DNA from: an uncultured Latescibacterota bacterium
GTDB lineage: Bacteria > Latescibacterota > UBA2968 > UBA8231
Length of the DNA stretch: 64,000 nt
Assembly (NCBI GenBank): GCA_951813615.1
Contig: OX638377.1
Span: 3,622,599 to 3,686,598, forward strand
Direction of reading: 5' to 3'
The notes below the pieces were generated by a model. It was not told the DNA's origin. It saw nothing but the letters and a program-made list of their open reading frames with translations, and searched no databases. The position numbers and the translations under genes were made by a program. Shown here piece after piece: positions 26,244 through 33,973 of this stretch (position 1 is the stretch's first letter; each line of letters begins with the position of its first letter).

Positions 26244-27739
26244 GCTTGCTCGTCTCGCTCGCCGCACTATCGGCGATTTTGAGTGGTTGTGGTGTAGGCT
26301 CCAGCCCGGAAGAAGGTGACCGCATGGTACAGGCCGGGCGCAACTTCGCCGCAGAACACCGCTACGTCGAGGCACGGCGCGCCTTTGAAAAAGCGCTAGC
26401 GCTAGACTCGCTCGACGCCGCAGCGCACTGTGCATTGGGCGATCTCGACGCCCGACTCGGACACATAGAGCGGGCTGTCCAAGCCTACCAAGCCGCGCTC
26501 GCAGCCGACTCCACCCATCATCGCGCCCGACACAACCTAGCTGTAATCGAGGCCGACCGGGGGCACTTGCCGCTGGCTATCGAGTTGCTCGAACGCATTC
26601 CAACCTACGTTCCCGCCCTCCGCACCCTGCCTCTCTTCTACGCCAAACAGGGACGCTACGACCTAGCCGAAAAGGGATTGCACGCGGCGCTAGAAGTCGG
26701 CGGGGAAGACATTGACGTGCGGCAACAACTCGGCCGACTCTATTTGCGCCAAGGACGCTACGACGAAGCTCGAGCGGCACTCGACCTAGCCCTCGCCCAA
26801 GACTCGACCCTAGCCGAGAGTCACCGTCTACTGGGTTTGCTGCACCTAGCCGAGCGGCGTTACCCAGAAGCGCTGGCGGCTTTGCGCCGCGCACTCGCGC
26901 TCGATCCACACCTGATCGAAGCCCATTACAACCTTTCTTCGGCGCTTTTAGGCCAAGGTCAGCCAACCCAAGCACAGGTGGCACTGGCGCGTTTTGAAGT
27001 CCTCGCCGCCCACGCCGCTCAAGTCGCGCACTTGCGCCGCCAACTCGACGCCGACCCCGACCACCGCGAGACTCGCTTGCAGCTAGCCTATCGCTATCGG
27101 CAACTGGGTCGAGACGATGACGCTCTCACTCACTATCGGGCTGTACTGCTAGCCGACCCGGACGACCTAGAGGCCCTAATTTCACTAAGCGAGCTTTTGC
27201 TGGCGTGGGGAAAAGACCAAGAAGTGCTCGAACTATGCCGCCAGGGCATCTCCCAGCACCCAGAGGATGTACGCACCAGCAAGCTCCATTTCACCTGTGG
27301 CTACGTCTATATGCGGCGCAACCAGTATAGAGAGGCCCGCACGGCCTTTGAGCAGGCACTAGCACTGGATTCTTCCTCGGCTAAGGCGTGGAACAACCTC
27401 GGCCATGTTCAGCTAAGTTTGGGCGAGGAAGCGGCGGCGCAACGGGCGTTGGAAGCGGCTATTGCGGCCGATTCAACTCTGGTCGATGCCCACTACAATC
27501 TCGGCAGCCTCTTCTTGCAAAAGGGACAGCTAGACCGGGCGCAGCGAGCCTATCGGGCGGCAGTTGCGGCTGATTCGACCTTTGCGCGGACTTATTACGC
27601 GCTGGCAACCGTGTACCAAGCCCAAGGCGCGATCTCGGAGGCACGTCGTTGCTATCAAACCTTTATCGACAAGTGGCAAGGCGATCCGGACTTCCTGCGC
27701 CAAGCCCGCGAGCAGCTTGCCAAACTGCCGAGTCCCTGA
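26240..27739 (+). CDS. TPR lipoprotein, translationally coupled
   Basis: This 499-residue protein has a lipobox L-S-G-C at about residue 17 and about twelve TPRs, among them AHCALGDLDARLGHIERAVQAY, LGLLHLAERRYPEALAAL and AWNNLGHVQLSLGEEAAAQ. The recurring AADSTxxxA in loops suggests internal duplication of units. It overlaps the previous gene by ATGA and is followed one base later by the second ASPIC/UnbV lipoprotein, so the stoichiometry of these proteins is likely tied. Function beyond protein binding is not visible. Confidence 0.88.
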   Translation: MSLLVSLAALSAILSGCGVGSSPEEGDRMVQAGRNFAAEHRYVEARRAFEKALALDSLDAAAHCALGDLDARLGHIERAVQAYQAALAADSTHHRARHNLAVIEADRGHLPLAIELLERIPTYVPALRTLPLFYAKQGRYDLAEKGLHAALEVGGEDIDVRQQLGRLYLRQGRYDEARAALDLALAQDSTLAESHRLLGLLHLAERRYPEALAALRRALALDPHLIEAHYNLSSALLGQGQPTQAQVALARFEVLAAHAAQVAHLRRQLDADPDHRETRLQLAYRYRQLGRDDDALTHYRAVLLADPDDLEALISLSELLLAWGKDQEVLELCRQGISQHPEDVRTSKLHFTCGYVYMRRNQYREARTAFEQALALDSSSAKAWNNLGHVQLSLGEEAAAQRALEAAIAADSTLVDAHYNLGSLFLQKGQLDRAQRAYRAAVAADSTFARTYYALATVYQAQGAISEARRCYQTFIDKWQGDPDFLRQAREQLAKLPSP

Positions 27740-27740
27740 T

Positions 27741-29462
27741 ATGTCCATATTAGTTCTTATCATCTGCTTTCTCTGTCTGGCCTGCAGCCCCGCCGAAGAG
27801 ACCGTGCCACCTGCACCGTTGCAGCACGTCACGCCCGCAGCCTCGTCCATTCACTTTGTCGAGGTAGCGTCTGCCGTCGGCCTGACTTGGCAGCACGAAA
27901 GCGGCCGCAGTCCTCAGCGCTACTTCCCCGAGACTATGGGCGGCGGCGGCGCCTTCTTCGACTACGACGGCGATGGCGATTTAGATGTTTACGCCGTAAA
28001 CGGCGCTTTTATCGCCGCCGATCCGCAGGATGAGGGCCCTGTCAATCAGCTCTTTCGCAACAATGGCCAGCGCTTTGTCCCAGTCGCGACCGGAGTCGCC
28101 CATTCAGGCGTTGGTATGGGAGTTGCCGCGGCCGACTACGACAGCGACGGCGACCTCGATCTCTATTTGACCAACTTTGGCCCCAACGCGCTCTTCCGCA
28201 ACGACGACGAACACTTTGCCGAAATCGGACGGCAGACAGGCGTCGCCGATGCGCACTGGGGCACGAGTTGCGCCTTTGCTGATTACGACCGCGACGGCGA
28301 TCTCGATCTCTATGTCGCCAATTACGTGGCCTACGATCCAGACGCGGCTCGCGCCAGTCAAGTGCCCTATATGGCCGGCTACGAAAGCTATGGCGGCCAA
28401 GCACCTGTCGGCTATCCGCATCCAGACAACTTCCAAGGTCAAGCCGACCTGCTCTACCGCAACGACGGCAAAGGACGCTTTGTCGATGTCTCGGCAGGAG
28501 CGGGGATCGCCGATACTAGCGGCAAGGGGCTGGGGGTGGCTTTTGCCGACTACGACAGCGACGGTTGGCCTGACATCTACGTGGCCAACGACGCCGTGCG
28601 CAATTTCCTCTACCGCAACAGCCACGACGGGACCTTTGCCGAACGGGCGGGACTGGCGGGGGTGGCTTACGGCCAAGACGGGCAAATGGAAGCGGGCATG
28701 GGGGTAGATTGGGGCGACTACAATGGCGACGGAGTACTCGATTTGACGGTGACCAACTTCCAAGCCGAGCCTAACGCGCTCTATCGGGGCGAAGGCAACT
28801 TCTTCTCGGTTGCGACCTTTGCCGCCGGGATCGGCCTTCCGTCGCTGCCTTTCCTTGGGTTTGGCACCCAGTTTTTCGACCCGGACCTCGATGGCGATCT
28901 CGATCTGTTTGCCGCCAACGGCCACGTCCTCGACAACGTCCGCGACATCGACCAATCCACCAGCTATGGGCAGCGCAATTTGCTTTTCCGCAACGACGGT
29001 GACCGCTTCGCCGAGATTTCCACAGCAGCCGGTCCAGGCTTTTCCCTAGAGCGCGTCAGTCGCGGCAGCGCCACCGGCGACTACGACGGCGACGGCGACC
29101 CCGATATACTAGTTTTCAATTCAGGACAACCGCTCAGCTTGCTGCGCAACGACCACGGCGAGGTCAATCACTGGATCACCATCCGGCTCGCGGGGGCCAA
29201 CGGCAACCCGAACGGCATCGGTGCCCGGCTGACTGCAACCAGCGGCGACTTGGTCCAGACTAGAGAACTGCGCGGCAGCCGCTCGTACCTGTCGCAGAGC
29301 CAACTCCGCATCTGTTTGGGATTGGGCAAATGGCCGCAACTCGACTCGCTAACAGTGCGCTGGCCTTCGGGCCGGACCGAGCGATTCGGCCCCTTTGCTG
29401 CCAACCAAGATCTCTCGCTCGTCGAAGGCGAGGGCGTCAGCGCGGCTTCTGACCCGCCCTAA
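27741..29462 (+). CDS. ASPIC/UnbV (CRTAC1-type) FG-GAP lipoprotein
   Basis: The start at 27741 gives a 573-residue protein with lipobox C-L-A-C at about residue 15. About seven FG-GAP/VCBS blades follow (DYDGDGDLDVYAVN, DYDSDGDLDLYLTN, DYDSDGWPDIYVAND) and then a C-terminal ASPIC/UnbV domain (NGIGARLTATSGD ... TVRWPSGRTERF). It closely parallels the product of 23273-24904, but is lipid-anchored rather than freely secreted. It starts one base after the TPR gene stop. Its last 26 bases overlap the end of the convergent SGNH gene, with no terminator between them. Confidence 0.88.
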   Translation: MSILVLIICFLCLACSPAEETVPPAPLQHVTPAASSIHFVEVASAVGLTWQHESGRSPQRYFPETMGGGGAFFDYDGDGDLDVYAVNGAFIAADPQDEGPVNQLFRNNGQRFVPVATGVAHSGVGMGVAAADYDSDGDLDLYLTNFGPNALFRNDDEHFAEIGRQTGVADAHWGTSCAFADYDRDGDLDLYVANYVAYDPDAARASQVPYMAGYESYGGQAPVGYPHPDNFQGQADLLYRNDGKGRFVDVSAGAGIADTSGKGLGVAFADYDSDGWPDIYVANDAVRNFLYRNSHDGTFAERAGLAGVAYGQDGQMEAGMGVDWGDYNGDGVLDLTVTNFQAEPNALYRGEGNFFSVATFAAGIGLPSLPFLGFGTQFFDPDLDGDLDLFAANGHVLDNVRDIDQSTSYGQRNLLFRNDGDRFAEISTAAGPGFSLERVSRGSATGDYDGDGDPDILVFNSGQPLSLLRNDHGEVNHWITIRLAGANGNPNGIGARLTATSGDLVQTRELRGSRSYLSQSQLRICLGLGKWPQLDSLTVRWPSGRTERFGPFAANQDLSLVEGEGVSAASDPP

Positions 29463-31455
29463 TCTGTTCGACGAGTGCGCGACCGAACGCCTCTTGCTGC
29501 TGTTCGGCAGTTACCTGCACGGCGTACCGCTCGGCATCAACTTGGCGGCCCGCTGCCATCAGCTCGGCGACGAGTAGCTCTAGCAAGTCCGTCGTAAACG
29601 TCTTGCGGATATTCGCGTCCTGCACGGCGCTTTCTAACGCTGCCAACGCCCTACTATGCTCCCCGCGCAAATGATAGGCATAGCCACGGATAAGGTCCTG
29701 TAACCCCAGAGAAAAGTCCGGAGCCTCGCTCAAGAAGCGCAAGCGGTCTAGCAGGGCGGAGAGCGCGGCGCGCTCCGCCGGCCCAATGGGATCCCCCACG
29801 AGTTGTCCACAGCGCATCTGGCGCAGCGTGCTCCACAAATCGCCCCATATCGTATAGGGCTCCTCCAAACGGGCCGCGCGATAGTAGGCCCGCGCACACT
29901 CGTACTCCTGAGCGGCGTAACAAGCGTCCGCGATATTCAGTGCCAACAGCTCCGGCCCCTCTCTCGTTCGCCAGCGCTCGACTCCGCTCTGCTCTCCAGC
30001 ACTCAGTTCGTCCCACAGGGCCTCAGCTTGCTGGCGCAAGGTCTGCACCCGATGTTCGTTGCCCTCGTCCAAAGGGGGGGCGGCTAAGAGCACGGCCATA
30101 GCCCGCAGCACGGCTAGCTGCTCGACGGGCAGGTCGCCGAGCCGACGGCGATATTCGTCGGCTGCCGCCAACCGATCCTCAACATCGGGCGCAACCTGCC
30201 AAGGGGCTGGTGATTCTTCCAGCGCAGCGACAATGGACCGGGCCAAGAGCACTTGGCCGGCCGCCGTCGGATGCAAGTGATCGGCCATCAGTTCCCAACC
30301 TACGCCGGCCGCCGGGCTGTGGGCGCGGAAGTGCGCCTCCACATCGGCGAGAAGCACCCCTTCTTCAGCCGCGACTCGGCGCACGACCTCGTTTAGGGCT
30401 GCTGTCGCCCGCCAAGGCCGGGAATCTAACTCGCGCGCCTGCACATAAGCCGCCTGCGCCTCGAACCCACGGCCCAACTGCTCTAAGTGATAGCCACGCA
30501 AGAAGTGCAAATAAGCGTCGGCCGCATAGAGCGCCTCGGCCTGCTCCAAGGCCGCTAGCGCAGCCGACGACGCCTGTTCCCTAGCGCCCTGCGCCAAAAA
30601 ATCAACATAGCGCACACGCTCTTCATCCGGCAAAGACGGCTCAATGCGCGCTGGCGCGAAACCGCGTTCGTTGCTGGTCACCGTACAGAGCACTAAGGGA
30701 ATGCGCCGTGCTCGGCAAAAGGCCGCCACGTCGCGAAGATTGGTCTCCAAATTGGCCGCGGCCTGCGCCCGCCGCGGATCGGACGCTGGAATCGCACCCG
30801 CCTTAGACATCACCTCAATTAAAGGACCATCCGCCCACTCTTTGCCCAACGGCCCTATCAGCTTGCCGACCAAGGGCCTCAGTCGCCACTGCACTAGCGC
30901 ATAGTGGACCCGCTTCATCCACACCGCTTGTCCCCCTTGGGCCAGCGAGGCCGCCCCATAAACTCCGTATAACTCGTTGTGGCCGGTATAGACTACGACC
31001 AAGTCCGCCCCAAGCGCGGCGGTGCCGTCTTCTACCGCGCGGGCCACGGCAAAGCTCGAAGCAGCGGTGATCCCGGCGTTAAAGACCTCGATCTGGCGCT
31101 CTGGGAAGAGGTCTCCGAGCATCTCTTGGAGATAAGACGGAGCCGATAAACGCTTGGGGTAGGGGTAGCCCTGTACGGTCGAACCTCCGGCAAAAAGCAC
31201 GCGCAACGCGCCCTCGGGTGCGGGTTCGATATAGGGCCTCGGAGTCATGCGAATGCCGCGCCGGATAGGCTCTGCCATGTCGGCGAAGAAGCGACGGGCG
31301 TAGTCCGGATTGACCGCGTGGAGCGCACGGCCTTCGACGTGCGCTAGTAGGATGGCAAACGCCGGCGGATCCAACGCCGGAATCAGCCGCAAACCGCCTT
31401 CGATGAGCGCGACTAAAACCAAGCCAAGCAGCAGCGCTGCAAGCCGACCGCGCAT
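29437..31455 (-). CDS. membrane-anchored SGNH/GDSL hydrolase with TPR-like C-terminus
   Basis: The 672-residue protein has an N-terminal anchor (about residues 4-22). An SGNH hydrolase domain follows: block I is VLFAGGSTVQGYPYP with nucleophile Ser92, block III is VVVYTGHNELYG with Asn160, and block V is DHLHPTAAG with the Asp and His. The typical G-D-S is G-G-S here. Residues about 420-672 are helical and TPR-like (NIADACYAAQEYECARAYYRAARL). Such enzymes are usually esterases, often removing or adding O-acetyl groups on polysaccharide; the substrate is not known. It follows the parvulin gene by three bases, so the two are one operon. Confidence 0.82.
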   Translation of the reverse strand: MRGRLAALLLGLVLVALIEGGLRLIPALDPPAFAILLAHVEGRALHAVNPDYARRFFADMAEPIRRGIRMTPRPYIEPAPEGALRVLFAGGSTVQGYPYPKRLSAPSYLQEMLGDLFPERQIEVFNAGITAASSFAVARAVEDGTAALGADLVVVYTGHNELYGVYGAASLAQGGQAVWMKRVHYALVQWRLRPLVGKLIGPLGKEWADGPLIEVMSKAGAIPASDPRRAQAAANLETNLRDVAAFCRARRIPLVLCTVTSNERGFAPARIEPSLPDEERVRYVDFLAQGAREQASSAALAALEQAEALYAADAYLHFLRGYHLEQLGRGFEAQAAYVQARELDSRPWRATAALNEVVRRVAAEEGVLLADVEAHFRAHSPAAGVGWELMADHLHPTAAGQVLLARSIVAALEESPAPWQVAPDVEDRLAAADEYRRRLGDLPVEQLAVLRAMAVLLAAPPLDEGNEHRVQTLRQQAEALWDELSAGEQSGVERWRTREGPELLALNIADACYAAQEYECARAYYRAARLEEPYTIWGDLWSTLRQMRCGQLVGDPIGPAERAALSALLDRLRFLSEAPDFSLGLQDLIRGYAYHLRGEHSRALAALESAVQDANIRKTFTTDLLELLVAELMAAGRQVDAERYAVQVTAEQQQEAFGRALVEQIRAGQKPR

Positions 31456-31458
31456 TTT

Positions 31459-33120
31459 TTAAAAGGCGGTCTTGTAGCGAGTGAGGGCCTCTTGGCTGAT
31501 ATGCACCTCGCCCGAATACGCTTGGCGCAGCGAGTCGAGGAACGCGTCGAAGAGCGCACCTTCGCGGCGCTTGCGGATCTTAACGCGAATGGGCCGCTGT
31601 ACCTGCTTAAAGGGCAGCAACGCCATCCCGTAAGGCTGGTCGAGGCGAAACACGCTGTATTTTTCTTGGACCTCCATCGGCCCTTGTAGAACTCCAACGT
31701 CTTTGGAATTGCTGTCGCCAAAAAAGGTGCGGTACGGCGACTGGTAGAGCGACTCGATGGTGACCCGACCGCTGTCGGCGAAAGAGTGGCCGCCCACCAG
31801 CTTCATGCTGGGCCGCACAGAGTGGCGCTGCGCCAACGTCGCCAGCCGCTCTCCGCTGTGCGTCCGCGCGAGAATGTCTTCGGCCTCCGCGCGCGTGTTG
31901 ACCAGCACCTCGGTCATCTCGATGACGCCGGGCAGGGAGCGGTAGGTCTCCAAGTGTTGCTCGTAGTAATCCTGTACCTCAGCTTCCGTCACTGAGACCT
32001 TCCCCGCCACCACGTCTAGGCGCAACTGCGACACGAGCAGCGACTGCTTCTGGCCCTCGGCCCACGATACCATAGCGGGCCATTGGTGTCGCCCCTGCAT
32101 ACGGGCTTCGAGAGCCAACAGGGAATCCGGTAAAATCCACCGTTCAATAGCCAAAACCGCGGCTGTACTGTCCGGGGGCAGCGCCCCCTTCTTAAGCGAG
32201 CGGAGCCCCCGCACGGCAGCGCCGATATCAATGCCCCCTTCTTCATATTCAATCAGCGCTGCGTGGGGTTGATCCAGCACACGACCGTGCAACGCAGCGA
32301 GCACGGCGTGGACGCGGTCGCGGTAGTAGCTCAAGCCACGCACCTCCTTGAGCGAGTCAATTACCACCTGTCGCCGCTGCGCCCACTTGCGTTGACCAAC
32401 CTGTTCGGCGATATCAGCACGCAATTTCTCAAAGGGAATGCGTCGCTTTTTGAGGACCTTAACAACCTCGTATCCATCAATCGTACGGATCGGCTCGCTG
32501 ACTTGGCCTTCCTCTAAGTGAAAGGTGCCATCGCGCAGGCTGGGCACTGCACCAGCTTGGTCGAAAAAGGCACCGAGATTGCCGCCTTTGTCAGCGTCGT
32601 CGGCGAGAGAATGCTGGCGCGCCAATTCGGAAAAATTGGCCCCGGCTTCCAATTGGCGGATGATGGCCCAAGCGTCTTCTTCGGTAGCCGAAAGGATGTG
32701 CGCCGGCCAGATTTCCCAACCGAGCAAATGCTCCTCGTACGCGGCGCGCAGTTCCTCCTCAGTCACCTTGAGCCGGGCGTCGATCCACTCGCGCGATAGT
32801 TCCTCGGCCAAGCGCTTATTGACCATGTCGGACAGCGTATGGGCGAGCCCGGGCAACTGGTCCAATCCTCGCTTGTAGGCCTCGCGCAACATGAGTTCCT
32901 TGGCGACTAAGGTCTGTAGGTTTTCGCTACGGGCGGCTACCCCCTCTTTCTTCGAGTGCAGATGGTCGGGCAGTGCTTGCTCGTAGCGGTGGAGGTCCAA
33001 AGCCGTGATCGACTCCCCACCTACCGTAGCCAAAACCGTCTCCGGAGTAGCCGGTTCGTTCTCCGCCGCGCAACCTGCAATAGCTAAGGAGATGCCGCAG
33101 ACAAAAAATCGCCAAGACAT
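31459..33120 (-). CDS. parvulin-type peptidyl-prolyl isomerase lipoprotein (SurA/PpiC-like)
   Basis: This 553-residue protein has a lipobox A-I-A-G-C at about residue 17, a SurA-N-like helical segment and a rotamase domain at about residues 137-235 (PAHILSATEEDA, FSELARQHSLADDADKGGNLGAF, VSEPIRTIDGYEVVKV). A second, weaker parvulin-like segment lies near residues 395-510 (MTEVLVNTRAEAEDIL, LATLAQRHSVRPS, G-G-H-S-F). It should act as a periplasmic chaperone for outer-membrane proteins. The terminator at 33142-33170 separates it from the upstream envelope operon; the SGNH gene follows. Confidence 0.88.
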   Translation of the reverse strand: MSWRFFVCGISLAIAGCAAENEPATPETVLATVGGESITALDLHRYEQALPDHLHSKKEGVAARSENLQTLVAKELMLREAYKRGLDQLPGLAHTLSDMVNKRLAEELSREWIDARLKVTEEELRAAYEEHLLGWEIWPAHILSATEEDAWAIIRQLEAGANFSELARQHSLADDADKGGNLGAFFDQAGAVPSLRDGTFHLEEGQVSEPIRTIDGYEVVKVLKKRRIPFEKLRADIAEQVGQRKWAQRRQVVIDSLKEVRGLSYYRDRVHAVLAALHGRVLDQPHAALIEYEEGGIDIGAAVRGLRSLKKGALPPDSTAAVLAIERWILPDSLLALEARMQGRHQWPAMVSWAEGQKQSLLVSQLRLDVVAGKVSVTEAEVQDYYEQHLETYRSLPGVIEMTEVLVNTRAEAEDILARTHSGERLATLAQRHSVRPSMKLVGGHSFADSGRVTIESLYQSPYRTFFGDSNSKDVGVLQGPMEVQEKYSVFRLDQPYGMALLPFKQVQRPIRVKIRKRREGALFDAFLDSLRQAYSGEVHISQEALTRYKTAF

Positions 33121-33141
33121 AAGTTTTTACCCAGTACAAAA

Positions 33142-33170
33142 CTGCGCGGTGCCGCTTCGGCACCGCGCAG
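33142..33170 (-). terminator. rho-independent terminator
   Basis: A GC-rich 13-bp stem (33142-33154 with 33158-33170) is followed on the minus strand by TTTTGT. It should end the transcript from the operon at 42640-33205 before the parvulin gene. Confidence 0.85.
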
Positions 33171-33204
33171 CTAGTTAAAGTTCAATTGTGAATTCCGCGC
33201 TACC

Positions 33205-33963
33205 CTATTGGCTGGTCGCCACTTTGCGCCCGTCGGGATAAATGCGACCAATCTCGCGCTCAAAGTGCATTGCAACGTCCACGTCCTCTATCGGATCCCC
33301 CTTGTAATCGAATCGCACCACCACATCGGGAATATGGACGGTCAGTTCCTCCACATCCGGGGCCAGCGGCTTGAAGACGATATATCCTTGGTTCTCTTGG
33401 GCGCTGAACACATCCTCATCGGGAAACATGGTGCGCCGCAAGATGCCTTCGCGCTCTTTCCAAGTGTTCATGGCATTGCCGGGTCTCCCAGGATCGTTGC
33501 CGCCAGTGCCGCTGCCGACATAGCGACGATAGTATATTGAGAGCTGTTCGAATCTCAACGCGTAGTACTTGCGTCCGTTAGGAGTAGTTATATAGACCTT
33601 TTTGGGGTCGAGATAGACTTTGGGATATTCGTAATTGGAAACATACATGCGAAAAACAGTGAAACGCTGCGGGGTGTCCCCAGTGCGAAAATACGTCGAG
33701 TTGCTAAACGTGTAGGGGTTCTGCGAGTTGGGGCCCTCGTTGGAGTACGCACTGAACTGGCGGTTCAACTCCGCGTCGGTCATCGGCCTCAGACTGATCT
33801 CAAGGCGAGCCTGGGTATAGGATACGGTGCCATCGTCGGCCACCGTCTTGTTGGCTCCTTGCTCGACCTCGCTCATCGGCTTGAGGTCTTCGGCATAGTA
33901 ACGATAGGAACAGCCCGGAAAAAGTAGCCCGACCAAAAGCAGTGGTGTGAAACATTTCAGCAT
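33205..33963 (-). CDS. lipoprotein, paralogue of the one at 16289-17035
   Basis: From the ATG at 33963 (MLKCFTPLLLVG) this is a 252-residue lipoprotein with lipobox F-P-G-C; the longer frame to 34047 lies inside the upstream gene. It shares blocks with the product of 16289-17035: S/T-V-A-D-D-G-T, RPMTDAELNRQF, NPYTFSN, QRFTVFRMYVSNYEYPKV, ILRRTMFPDEDVFSAQE and VVRFDYKG. The domain is not one I recognise. It is ten bases after the outer-membrane protein gene and is the last gene before a terminator. Recurrence with the same kinds of partners suggests a dedicated role. Confidence 0.86.
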   Translation of the reverse strand: MLKCFTPLLLVGLLFPGCSYRYYAEDLKPMSEVEQGANKTVADDGTVSYTQARLEISLRPMTDAELNRQFSAYSNEGPNSQNPYTFSNSTYFRTGDTPQRFTVFRMYVSNYEYPKVYLDPKKVYITTPNGRKYYALRFEQLSIYYRRYVGSGTGGNDPGRPGNAMNTWKEREGILRRTMFPDEDVFSAQENQGYIVFKPLAPDVEELTVHIPDVVVRFDYKGDPIEDVDVAMHFEREIGRIYPDGRKVATSQ

Positions 33964-33973
33964 GGGAAGCCTC

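Noticed and set aside
28104..28955. 283-codon minus-strand frame opposite the second ASPIC/UnbV gene
   Set aside because: It is antisense to the FG-GAP repeats; its periodic Val/Ile/Ala-rich sequence is what repeated D-x-D-G-D codons give on the other strand, and it lacks a ribosome site.
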